NCBI GenBank assembly: GCA_902782125.1 | Contig: CACZMA010000004.1 | Span: 372,001-436,000 of the forward strand | DNA: 64,000 nucleotides | Reading direction: 5' to 3' | DNA from: Oscillospiraceae bacterium | GTDB taxonomy: Bacteria > Bacillota > Clostridia > Saccharofermentanales > Saccharofermentanaceae | In this document: piece by piece, positions 37,242-46,004 of the stretch | How positions within the stretch are numbered: position 1 is the first letter of the stretch | Layout: each line of letters starts with the position of its first letter | The notes under the pieces: model-generated | The model's database searches: none | Told to the model about the DNA's origin: nothing | The model's input: only the letters and a program-made list of their open reading frames with translations | Made by a program: the position numbers and the translations under genes

Positions 37242-37282
37242 TTGGTGCCTCGAATTCAATGAATATCGGGGCATTGGTTTTA
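37242..37282 (+). terminator. Probable terminator of lexA
   Basis: TGGTGCCTCG...CGGGGCATTGG pairs with G-T wobbles around an AT-rich loop, then GTTTTAAA. Weak but correctly placed. Confidence 0.5.
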
Positions 37283-37359
37283 AACTCGGGATTTCGAAGG
37301 GTTTACATTTAAGATTATCAAGAATATTTGACGATAAAGTGTTAATCCGGTTATCGTTT

Positions 37360-37392
37360 GATTAAAAAGTCTCATTCTTAAGAGAAACTATT
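37360..37392 (-). terminator. Probable terminator of the miaB-mutS-mutL-miaA operon
   Basis: AGTTTC...GAGACT stem followed by TTTTTAAT on the minus strand. The hairpin starts at the miaA stop codon. Confidence 0.6.
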
Positions 37393-38338
37393 GACTAATG
37401 GTATCCAATACCTTCTGTACATTCTTCCCGCTATCATCAGGCGAGAGTCTGATAACATCATCTCCCATGGCGCGGAACCAGGTAAGCTGTCGCTTGGCAT
37501 AGTGTCTGGATCTCAGCTTGATGTGGTAGACCGCTTCATCAATGTCAGACTTACCCTCGAAGTAGTCCTTGAATTCCTTATAGCCGATAGCCTGGAAGCA
37601 TGTGGACTTCTTATCGGCATCTGAGTCATAGAGATCTCGTGCTTCCTGCTCTATCCCCTCTTCCATCATAATATCAACACGTCTGTTGATACGGTCATAC
37701 AGGATCTGTCTGTCCATATCTATCATGAACAGCTTGAAAGGATATCTCGGTCCTTCGCTGGTCGATTCTGAATTCTTCTCCGTGAACGTCCTTCCGGTCG
37801 ATTCGATAACAGCCAAAGCTCGTATAACGCGTCTTGTGTTATTCGGGTGTATCTTGGCGGCAGCTTCAGGATCTCTTTTCTTAAGCCTTGCGTAGATTCC
37901 GTCAATGCCGTTCTCCTCGAATTCCTTCTCGAGCCTTGCCGTCTCTTCATCGGCAGAAGCATCCCTGCCGTAGTCAAATCCGTAGTACAGAGCTGAGATG
38001 TACTGACCCGTACCTCCGCAGATGACCGGGAGCACGCCTCTGGCAAGCAGTCCGCCGATAGTCTCGTAGCAGGCAGTCACATAATCACTGACATTGAAGT
38101 ATGTTCCCGGCTCTGCGATATCCGTCATGTGATGCGGGATCTCCGCACGTTCAGCTGCACTGTCCTTAGCCGTTCCGATATCCAGGCCCTTATATATCTG
38201 CATGGAGTCAGCGGATATCAGTTCACCGCCCGTGCGTCTGCAGAGTTCGAGAGCAAGAGAACTCTTACCGCTGGCCGTAGGTCCGGTAATAACGGGAATA
38301 TACTTATACTCAGGAATGAACTTGCTTACTTCGATCAT
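37388..38338 (-). CDS. miaA: tRNA dimethylallyltransferase
   Basis: 316-residue enzyme that adds a dimethylallyl group to A37 of tRNAs reading U-initial codons; MiaB then methylthiolates it. P loop GPTASGKSSLALEL is at residue 19, ISADSMQIYKGLDIGTAK is the substrate segment, and ICGGTGQYISALYYG and LRSRHYAKRQLTWFR are conserved. The start overlaps the mutL stop by four bases (ATGA). Confidence 0.96.
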   Translation of the reverse strand: MIEVSKFIPEYKYIPVITGPTASGKSSLALELCRRTGGELISADSMQIYKGLDIGTAKDSAAERAEIPHHMTDIAEPGTYFNVSDYVTACYETIGGLLARGVLPVICGGTGQYISALYYGFDYGRDASADEETARLEKEFEENGIDGIYARLKKRDPEAAAKIHPNNTRRVIRALAVIESTGRTFTEKNSESTSEGPRYPFKLFMIDMDRQILYDRINRRVDIMMEEGIEQEARDLYDSDADKKSTCFQAIGYKEFKDYFEGKSDIDEAVYHIKLRSRHYAKRQLTWFRAMGDDVIRLSPDDSGKNVQKVLDTISQ

Positions 38339-40251
38339 ACGATCCTTCTGAAGTTCTTCTCAAAATCCTTGCGCGATATCTTGAAGAACGTAGGTCTTCC
38401 GTGAGCGCAGTGATACGGATCTTCAAGTCCCGTCATCTGCATGACGAGCGAGATCGCTTCTTCCCTGGATATGACGTCTCCTGCCTTGATGGCAGCCTTG
38501 CATGCAGTAGTCTGAATCAGTGAATACCAGATGTCTGATCCGGCAGGAACATCTCTCTTAAGATCAGTCATTATCTGCTCGAACATGACCGAAGGTTTGT
38601 TGCCGGAGCCAAGAGGCATTGATCTCAATGCGATCTCTCGGTCACCCAGCAGTTCGATCTCAAATCCGTTCTCATCGAACCTGTCCAGATTATCCGAGAT
38701 GAATCCGTAATCCGCTGCGGATACTGAGATTATCTGCGGCACCAGCAGCGTCTCTCTGTCTTCAACACGTTTGCCGGGAGCTTTCTTAGCCATGAACTTC
38801 TCATACATAACACGTTCATGCGCAGCATGCTGGTCAACAAAGAATACATCCGATTCACTCTGCATGATTATGTAAGTCGTGAAGAGAATACCTATGAATT
38901 CCGCGCCTGCCAGAAGATCAATATCCGTCTTTGCCGCGATGGTATCGTCATCAGCTATCGTAGCTTCCTGCTCGAAGACCGGCATCTGTTCCGCATCCGG
39001 CTGAGCCTCCGAGGAAGCACCGTCAAGTTCACTGATATCCGGTTTGAATCCCGACAGGACTTCCAGGAGCCTGTTTGCTGCCGCCGGATCGCCCGCAGGT
39101 GTTCTGGAAGGTTCACGCGAGAAAGTGTGTGACTGCTGTCTTGACGCTTCAGGCGTAGCAGAACTCTCCGTTCTGGCAAAGTCCATTCTAAGCTGTACTC
39201 CGGAAGATGCCGGCTCTCTGGCAGAAACATCTTCTTCGTTGCCGAGGAAATCATCTCCGGCCGCTCCGTTCCCGAAAACAGCATCTCTCACGCCTCTGAA
39301 CACCAGCGAGAAAATCTCACGCTCGTCTGCAAACTTCACCTCGGCCTTCTGGGGATGGACATTGACATCGACCGTTCCTTCAGGGCAATAGATCTTCAGG
39401 AAGCAAACGGGATATTTGTTCTTCATTACGGCATTCTTATAAGCTTCATCTATGGCAGCAGTCACAGTCTTGCTGTGGATCAGTCTGTCATTTACATATA
39501 TGCACTGAAGTCCGCGGTTGCCTCTGGTGAAGCTCGTCTTACCCGTGTATCCCTCTATCCTGTATCCGTTGATGCTGCCGGTTACTTCGAGCATGGAGTT
39601 TGCCGTCTCCTTGCCGTATACGGAATAGATGGCATCAAGCATGGAACCTGACCCCGGGGTCGTGAACAACAGCACATTATCTTTGATGAGCTTGATCGAT
39701 ACCGCCGGGTTGATCACGGCCAGCTTCTCTACAAGGCTCGTAATGTACATACCCTCAGTGGCATCACGCTTAAGGAACTTATATCTGGCAGGAAAGCTCT
39801 TGAAGAGGTTCTCGACTGTGACTGAGGTGCCTCTGTTGTCGCAGGTCTCGTTTACGCTTACCGGTGCGCCGTCCTTATATATGACTTCAGTTCCGGTACC
39901 GCCTTCGGTCGCCGTCCTGAGGGTAACGTCACTGCATGCTGCTATCGAAGCAAGGGCCTCTCCTCTGAATCCCATAGTCGAGAGATTATAGATATCTTCT
40001 ATTCTCTTAAGCTTGGAAGTCGCATGGATGAGGAACGCTTTTTGAGCATCTTCCCTGTCCATACCGCATCCGTCATCGGTAACCCTTATAAGAGAGATGC
40101 CTCCGCCGGTGAATTCTATCTTGATATGAGTGGCTCCGCTGTCTACGGAATTATCCACCAGTTCCTTAACGACTGATACAGGACGCTCTATTACCTCGCC
40201 GGCCTTGATGGCATTGCAGGTCTCACGGTCAAGAACGTTAATCCTCCCCAT
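38335..40251 (-). CDS. mutL: DNA mismatch repair protein MutL
   Basis: 638-residue MutL. The GHKL ATPase N-terminus shows AIKAGEVIERPVSVVKELVD, DDGCGM and TMGFRGEALASIA. A variable Ser/Ala-rich linker follows. The C-terminal part contains DQHAAHERVMYE, the metal-binding endonuclease motif DQHA-x2-E-x4-E of MutL proteins from organisms without MutH. The start is ATG 40251 after GAGGAGGAG, overlapping mutS by 14 bases; an earlier in-frame codon would add an unrelated basic stretch. Confidence 0.96.
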   Translation of the reverse strand: MGRINVLDRETCNAIKAGEVIERPVSVVKELVDNSVDSGATHIKIEFTGGGISLIRVTDDGCGMDREDAQKAFLIHATSKLKRIEDIYNLSTMGFRGEALASIAACSDVTLRTATEGGTGTEVIYKDGAPVSVNETCDNRGTSVTVENLFKSFPARYKFLKRDATEGMYITSLVEKLAVINPAVSIKLIKDNVLLFTTPGSGSMLDAIYSVYGKETANSMLEVTGSINGYRIEGYTGKTSFTRGNRGLQCIYVNDRLIHSKTVTAAIDEAYKNAVMKNKYPVCFLKIYCPEGTVDVNVHPQKAEVKFADEREIFSLVFRGVRDAVFGNGAAGDDFLGNEEDVSAREPASSGVQLRMDFARTESSATPEASRQQSHTFSREPSRTPAGDPAAANRLLEVLSGFKPDISELDGASSEAQPDAEQMPVFEQEATIADDDTIAAKTDIDLLAGAEFIGILFTTYIIMQSESDVFFVDQHAAHERVMYEKFMAKKAPGKRVEDRETLLVPQIISVSAADYGFISDNLDRFDENGFEIELLGDREIALRSMPLGSGNKPSVMFEQIMTDLKRDVPAGSDIWYSLIQTTACKAAIKAGDVISREEAISLVMQMTGLEDPYHCAHGRPTFFKISRKDFEKNFRRIV

Positions 40252-42949
40252 TGTTCTCCTCCTCGACCATCTTTGTAAGCTCATAGAGGATATTCATAGC
40301 TTCGATCGGAGTAAGTCTGGATACATCGACATCCTTGATGGCTGTCCTTATCTTATCCTCTCTTCTGTATACAACATTATCCGGGTTGAAGAAGGATTCC
40401 TGTCCGGGCATGACATCAGATGACAGCTCGGTATCGTGTTCATCGAACGAATCCCTGTTACCCTTTACCTTGAAGTTACCTATCCTCTCAAGCTCCTTGA
40501 GGATTGCTCCGGATCTTACGAGAACATCCGAAGGGAGTCCCGCGAGTCTTGCGACTTCAATACCGTATGAGTCCGAAGTACCGCCCTCCACGATCTTATG
40601 GAGGAATACAACGCCGGAATCATCTTCCCTTACGGCGACGTGATTATTGAACACACCGCGATTAAGGCGCTGGAGCTGATTGAGCTCATGGTAGTGCGTG
40701 GCAAATATGGTCCTGGCATAAAGGATATTGGGATCTATTATGTATTCGATCACTGCCCATGCTATGGACAGACCGTCATATGTGCTCGTACCCCTTCCGA
40801 CCTCATCGAGAAGGAGAAGGCTCTTCCTGGTGGCATTCTTCAGTATATAGGATACTTCCTTCATCTCTACCATGAATGTGGACTGACCCATCGCGATATC
40901 ATCCGATGCTCCGATCCTGGTAAACACATGATCGACCAGACCGATATGAGCAGACTCAGCCGGAACAAATGATCCCATCTGAGCAAGGAGTACGATAAGA
41001 GCCACCTGTCTCATGTAAGTCGATTTACCTGCCATGTTGGGACCTGTCAGGACCATAAGCCTGCGTTCGTCATCCAGCATGGAATCGTTCGGAACGAAGC
41101 TTGCCGTGCTTCCCTGGAGCATCTTCTCTACGACAGGGTGCCTTCCGCCCTTGATCTCGATAACCTCGGAATCATCGACAACAGGTCTTACATAGTTCTC
41201 GGACTCGGCAAGTTCTGCAAGAGATGTTATGACATCTGCAAGCGCGACCGCCCTGGCAGTATTGAACAGTCTGTCAGATGCCTCGCTTACTTTCTGCCTT
41301 ATCTCCTGGAACAGCTGATACTCAAGGGAGACTCTCCTTGAAGATGCCGTAAGGATCTTGGTCTCGAGTTCCTTGATCTCAGGTGTTATGTATCTCTCGT
41401 TATTTACGAGTGTCTGCTTTCTAATGTATTCTTCCGGAACCTTGTCTGACTGGCTCCTGGGGACATCGATATAGTAACCGAAGACCTTGTTATAAGAGAT
41501 CTTCAGTGTCTTGATGCCGGTCCTCTCCCTCTCATTTGCCTCCAGGTTAAGGATATAGGATTTGGCGCCGGTAGCTATCTCATAGAGTTCTTCGCATTCC
41601 GCGTTGTATCCGCGCTTGATGATGTCGCCTTCCGTGATGGTAACGGGACAGTCTTCATTGATGGAACTGTCAAGCAGTGTGTAGATATCTTCGAGAGGAT
41701 CCAGAATGGAATTGATCTCCTTGAACAGACCCTTGTCGAAGTTCCTGCAGCTGTCGCATATGAACGGGAGCTTAGCAAGCGAATTCCTGAGAGATATGAA
41801 GTCTCTTCCGTTGCAGGAACCGAGAGATACGCGGCCGGCAAGACGTTCTATATCGTACAGACCCGACAGTCCTTCGATGATCTCCTGCCTTGCAATATAC
41901 TTACCGCAGGCTTCTTCCACCGCATCGAGCCTTCTGTTGATCTGCCTGACAGATATGAGAGGCTCTTCCACCCACTTGCGGAGCAGTCTTCCGCCCATGG
42001 CTGTGGCGGTCCTGTCAATTGCCCAGAGAAGCGACCCCTTCTTCTGTTTGGATCTTATCGTCTGCGTGAGTTCAAGGTTTGTTCTCGTGGAGTAATCGAG
42101 TTCCATCGCATCGAATACGGTAAAGCATCTGACTGTCTTCAGGTGCGCTACATCTTCGGTCTGTGTCTCTCTTGCATAGCCGATAAGAGCGCCGCACGCT
42201 TCCTTCAGCATTACAAGATCGTTGAACTTATCAGAATCAGTCAGGGTCACGCCGGAATCCTTAACTATATCCGAAGCAAAATCCCTCTCGTTTCTCAAAG
42301 TCAGGGCAATACCGGTCGCAGACTTTATGGTCTTATATTCCGGTGTATCAACGAAAGCCTTGTTATGGATTATCTCAGACGGAGAATACCTGCTTACCAG
42401 GTTGATGAAATGCTCGCCGCTGCCGGATGTCGTAAGCTGGGTCGCTTCGAAGTCTCCGGTCGATATATCTGCTACGGCAACTCCGAACTGGGAACCGATG
42501 CACATGACACTCATGAGGAAGTTGTTGCGCCTGTCTTCCATGGCACCGCCGTCTGTGATGGTACCGGGCGTCAGGATCCTGGTGAGGCCGCGCTTAACGA
42601 GGCCTTTCGCGAGGGCCGGATCTTCAAGCTGCTCGCATATGGCGACCTTGTATCCTGCCCCAACGAGCTTGTCCGCATAAGACCTGTAGGCATGGAACGG
42701 AACGCCGCACATGGGTGCGCGCATACCGGAACCGCAGTCTCTCTTGGTAAGCGCAAGCTCAAGTATCTTCGATCCCTTTACGGCATCGTCAAAGAACATC
42801 TCATAGAAATCGCCGAGCCTGTAGAACAGGAACGTATCACCGAGGCTTTCTTTCATCTCGGCATACTGCTGCATCATCGGCGACAGCGTAGCCTTGTCAA
42901 CATCGGAAAGGCTCATCGGGAATACAGCATTGTTCTCGTTCTCACTCAT
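40238..42949 (-). CDS. mutS: DNA mismatch repair protein MutS
   Basis: 903-residue MutS1. The mismatch-binding domain has GDFYEMFFDDAVKGSKILEL, with the Phe-x-Glu that stacks on mispairs. Connector, lever and clamp domains follow. The ATPase domain has Walker A GPNMAGKSTYMRQ near 625 and Walker B LLLDEVGRGTSTYDGLSI near 700. Length is typical. The start overlaps the miaB stop by eight bases, so the four genes form one translationally coupled operon. Confidence 0.97.
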   Translation of the reverse strand: MSENENNAVFPMSLSDVDKATLSPMMQQYAEMKESLGDTFLFYRLGDFYEMFFDDAVKGSKILELALTKRDCGSGMRAPMCGVPFHAYRSYADKLVGAGYKVAICEQLEDPALAKGLVKRGLTRILTPGTITDGGAMEDRRNNFLMSVMCIGSQFGVAVADISTGDFEATQLTTSGSGEHFINLVSRYSPSEIIHNKAFVDTPEYKTIKSATGIALTLRNERDFASDIVKDSGVTLTDSDKFNDLVMLKEACGALIGYARETQTEDVAHLKTVRCFTVFDAMELDYSTRTNLELTQTIRSKQKKGSLLWAIDRTATAMGGRLLRKWVEEPLISVRQINRRLDAVEEACGKYIARQEIIEGLSGLYDIERLAGRVSLGSCNGRDFISLRNSLAKLPFICDSCRNFDKGLFKEINSILDPLEDIYTLLDSSINEDCPVTITEGDIIKRGYNAECEELYEIATGAKSYILNLEANERERTGIKTLKISYNKVFGYYIDVPRSQSDKVPEEYIRKQTLVNNERYITPEIKELETKILTASSRRVSLEYQLFQEIRQKVSEASDRLFNTARAVALADVITSLAELAESENYVRPVVDDSEVIEIKGGRHPVVEKMLQGSTASFVPNDSMLDDERRLMVLTGPNMAGKSTYMRQVALIVLLAQMGSFVPAESAHIGLVDHVFTRIGASDDIAMGQSTFMVEMKEVSYILKNATRKSLLLLDEVGRGTSTYDGLSIAWAVIEYIIDPNILYARTIFATHYHELNQLQRLNRGVFNNHVAVREDDSGVVFLHKIVEGGTSDSYGIEVARLAGLPSDVLVRSGAILKELERIGNFKVKGNRDSFDEHDTELSSDVMPGQESFFNPDNVVYRREDKIRTAIKDVDVSRLTPIEAMNILYELTKMVEEENNGED

Positions 42950-44411
42950 TTATAAGTCTCTCCATTACGCCGTCTACGGAATACGGTCTCGCGCGGTCAA
43001 CACGAACAAGCGCAAGTCTTCCTTCAAGGCTTCCGCCTCCGCACGGCATTATCTCTTCGGGGATGGTAAAGTTGACCAGATGGTTCGAGATCGTCCTTCC
43101 GGTATAAGTACCCTCGCCCTGTTTGCTTATACCTTCTATAAGGACTTCGTGAGTCTTTCCGACCTTTTTCTGATTGGACTCTGCCGCCAGTCTGTTCTGT
43201 ATCTCGAGGAGTCTGGCAAAGCGCTTCGTCACGACTTCCTGCGGCACTCTGCCGGGAAGCTTCTCTGCGGCAGTGCCCGGTCTTACCGAATACTGGAAAG
43301 TGAAAGCGGCATCGAACTTGCAGTACTCTACGGCCTTGAGGGTATCTTCGAACTCCACATCTGTCTCACCCGGGAAACCGACGATGATGTCGGTGGTAAG
43401 CGAGCCGTCAGCGACCTTCTCCCTGAACAGATCTGCGATCCTGTAGAAATCACTGATGGTATAAGGTCTGTTCATGCGCTTCAGAACGGAATCGGATCCG
43501 GACTGCATCGCCAGATGAAGGTGTTTCTCGATATTGGGACGCTCTCCCATGAGTTCTATGACTTCATCGGACAGATCCTTGGGGTGGGATGACATATACC
43601 TAACCCTCGAGAACCCGCAGTCGGATGCAGCGGCAAGAACGTCAACGAACTTCTTGCCGTCCGGATTGCCCTTGCCGTATGAATTGACGTTCTGGCCCAG
43701 GAGCATGACCTCCTTGTATCCGATGGCGGCAAGTTCTTCGAGTTCTGCCTTGATCTTATCGAAATCCCTCGACCTCTCTCTGCCTCTCGCATAGGGGACA
43801 ATGCAGTAACTGCAGAAGTTATCACACCCGTACATGATGGGAACGAGCGCACGGAACTGTCTCTGCCTGTCAATCGGGAAGAAACTGTCATCTGCTATAT
43901 AGTCTGTATCACCGACTTCTACGACCTGTTTTCTCGAACCGAGTGCTTCCTTGAGAAACAGGGGGAATTTGTGTATCTGCTGTGAATCGAAGACCATGTC
44001 AACGAACGGGTAAGACTTCCTTATCTTCTCGACATTGGCGGGGACCTTCATCATGCAGCCGCATACTGCGATAAGCATGTCCGGATCCTTCTTCTTTGCC
44101 GTCTTGAACACGCCGAGATTGCCAAACAGGTGCTGGTCGGCATTCTCTCTTACCGAGCATGTATTCATCACGATAACATCAGCGGGAGCAAGCTCATTGC
44201 CGGTGTCTTCGGATTTGGTAAGCCCCATGGCCGTGAGCATGCCGGACAGCTTCTCACTGTCGGCCTCATTCAGCTGACAGCCGTAAGTAAGCAGGTTGAA
44301 CGTGACAGGTCTTCCCTTCTCCTCGGAAAGCCTTGCAAAATATATGGAAAGCTCCTTCAGAGCATTTGAAAATTCTCCGGAATCTGCATCCGTAACTCTT
44401 ACGATCGACAT
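42942..44411 (-). CDS. miaB: tRNA-2-methylthio-N6-dimethylallyladenosine synthase MiaB
   Basis: 489-residue radical SAM methylthiotransferase acting on i6A37 of tRNA. It has three N-terminal cluster cysteines (TYGCQLNEADSEK, NTCSVREN, VCGCMMKV), a radical SAM motif GCDNFCSYCIVP near residue 205 and a C-terminal TRAM domain. LMAMQSGSD-type and VGFPGETDVEFEDTL segments are as expected. It heads the operon that also contains miaA, the enzyme making its substrate. The ATG at 44411 follows CGAGGTC. Confidence 0.96.
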   Translation of the reverse strand: MSIVRVTDADSGEFSNALKELSIYFARLSEEKGRPVTFNLLTYGCQLNEADSEKLSGMLTAMGLTKSEDTGNELAPADVIVMNTCSVRENADQHLFGNLGVFKTAKKKDPDMLIAVCGCMMKVPANVEKIRKSYPFVDMVFDSQQIHKFPLFLKEALGSRKQVVEVGDTDYIADDSFFPIDRQRQFRALVPIMYGCDNFCSYCIVPYARGRERSRDFDKIKAELEELAAIGYKEVMLLGQNVNSYGKGNPDGKKFVDVLAAASDCGFSRVRYMSSHPKDLSDEVIELMGERPNIEKHLHLAMQSGSDSVLKRMNRPYTISDFYRIADLFREKVADGSLTTDIIVGFPGETDVEFEDTLKAVEYCKFDAAFTFQYSVRPGTAAEKLPGRVPQEVVTKRFARLLEIQNRLAAESNQKKVGKTHEVLIEGISKQGEGTYTGRTISNHLVNFTIPEEIMPCGGGSLEGRLALVRVDRARPYSVDGVMERLINE

Positions 44412-44460
44412 TATTGACCTCGTTTCTTTCGGGTCAATTATATTACAAAATCCTTATTCT

Positions 44461-44489
44461 TTGTATTTTTTATAAAATATGCTTAAAAT
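44461..44489 (+). promoter_or_regulatory. Promoter of the D,D-carboxypeptidase gene
   Basis: TTGTAT (44461-44466), 17-base spacer, TAAAAT (44484-44489). Confidence 0.65.
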
Positions 44490-44519
44490 AAGCGGGATAT
44501 AAGACAAATGGGAGTGAAC

Positions 44520-45947
44520 ATGAAGAGAATTAACCACATATCCAAAGCAGTCGCGTCAATACTTATGGCGATTATAACCGTCTTTGTGTATATGCCGCTG
44601 ACTTCGCTTGCTATCAACGAGAATTTTGACAACCCCGACGATGACCTGATATCCCAGAACGAGCAGCTGACGGATCTTCTGTCCGAGAACCCCGAAGATG
44701 CCCCGGCAGTATCAGCGGATGCATATATCCTTTACGATGCCAATTCAGGCACCATCTTAAGAGGAAGCAACTATGATGTTCAGAAGGAACCTGCTTCAAT
44801 GACCAAGGTCATGACTATCCTTCTTGCATTAGAGAAGCTCGAGATGACTGATATCGTAACCATTACGCCCGAGATGGCTGCCGCCATGGCAGAGATCCCC
44901 GGCGACTATGTCAGGTTCGGTCTTCAGGAAGGCGAAGAGATCACCGTTAAGGATCTCGTATATGCCGCAGAGCTTATCTCGGCAAACGATTGCTGTCTCG
45001 CGCTCGGCATGTACATGGCCGGTACCGAGGCTGAATTCTGTGCCATGATGAACGAGAAAGCTGCAGAACTCGGCTGCAAGAACACCAACTTCACATCTGC
45101 CTTCGGATATGCAGATCCCGAGAACCTGACCACTGCCTATGATCTCAGTCTCATTCTCTATGAAGCAGTATCCAATACCGAATTCACGGAGATATCAAGG
45201 ACATACTCTTATACGGTCAATGCCACCAACAAGTACAGTGACACAAGAGAACTTACCAATGCCAACAGATTCATCAAGGATTCCGACTTTGCCTACGATT
45301 ACTATGTCGGCGGCAAGACAGGATTTACCGATACCGCAGGCTTCACGCTCTGCGCCGCTGCCTGCAAGGACGGTAGAACGCTCGTAGGTGTTGTTTTCAA
45401 TGCTGAAGACTCCGAGGTAAGGTATCGTGATCTGGTGAGCCTTTTCGAATACGGGTTCAGCCACTATACTACGGTCCCCGTAAGCGAAGAAGAGTTCTCC
45501 TCCCTCATAGACGAAGCAAGACTTCAGTTAGACGATCTTCTTGCCGATACCAATCTATACGTAGAGAGCCAGACCTGCGCCATGTCGTCCTACGTTACGA
45601 CTACGACCGAGCGTGCCCAGCTCGGAAGTTCGGATAAGGTCGACCTGTCGCAAGTCCTTGTGGATTCATCGGCAAGCGAACAGACCATAAACATACCGCT
45701 GTGCAAGTGCTATTCGGACAAGACGTACATAGTGGGCAGCCTTAACATAGAGATAACCCAGAAGGGATCCGTCGTCGAGATAACACCTGAGAAAAAGACG
45801 GGACTTAAGACCTTCAGGAACATCCTTATCACTTTCGCTGCGGCATCCGGCCTCATACTGGTGCTCATAATCGCGCTCCTCATCTTCAGACGCAAGATAA
45901 TACAGCGCAGAAGAGAGCAGTCAGGCCAGCGCTCGAAAATGCTGTAA
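44520..45947 (+). CDS. D-alanyl-D-alanine carboxypeptidase (penicillin-binding protein 5 type)
   Basis: 475-residue serine peptidase that trims peptidoglycan stem peptides. A signal peptide ends near ...LTSLA. Active-site motifs are ASMTKVM (SxxK, near residue 90), SANDC (SxN) and GGKTGFTD (KTG). A beta-rich C-terminal domain is followed by a membrane helix (about 440-463) and a basic tail, so this one is held by a true C-terminal transmembrane helix rather than an amphipathic anchor. ATG 44520 is preferred because GGGAGTG lies just upstream; an ATG four codons earlier overlaps that site. Confidence 0.93.
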   Translation: MKRINHISKAVASILMAIITVFVYMPLTSLAINENFDNPDDDLISQNEQLTDLLSENPEDAPAVSADAYILYDANSGTILRGSNYDVQKEPASMTKVMTILLALEKLEMTDIVTITPEMAAAMAEIPGDYVRFGLQEGEEITVKDLVYAAELISANDCCLALGMYMAGTEAEFCAMMNEKAAELGCKNTNFTSAFGYADPENLTTAYDLSLILYEAVSNTEFTEISRTYSYTVNATNKYSDTRELTNANRFIKDSDFAYDYYVGGKTGFTDTAGFTLCAAACKDGRTLVGVVFNAEDSEVRYRDLVSLFEYGFSHYTTVPVSEEEFSSLIDEARLQLDDLLADTNLYVESQTCAMSSYVTTTTERAQLGSSDKVDLSQVLVDSSASEQTINIPLCKCYSDKTYIVGSLNIEITQKGSVVEITPEKKTGLKTFRNILITFAAASGLILVLIIALLIFRRKIIQRRREQSGQRSKML

Positions 45948-45971
45948 CCGCAACAAAACATTAGAACCTAT

Positions 45972-46001
45972 AAGGGCTGCCTCATGTGAGACAGCCCTTT
46001 A
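45972..46001. terminator. Bidirectional terminator between the carboxypeptidase and ChW-protein genes
   Basis: AAGGGCTG/CAGCCCTT with a 12-base loop that can pair further; TTTACTTTT on the plus side, TTATAGG on the minus side. Confidence 0.72.
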
Positions 46002-46004
46002 CTT

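Noticed and set aside
40251..40284. Longer MutL start 11 codons upstream
   Set aside because: It adds a basic stretch not found in MutL and lies before the strong ribosome site GAGGAGGAG.
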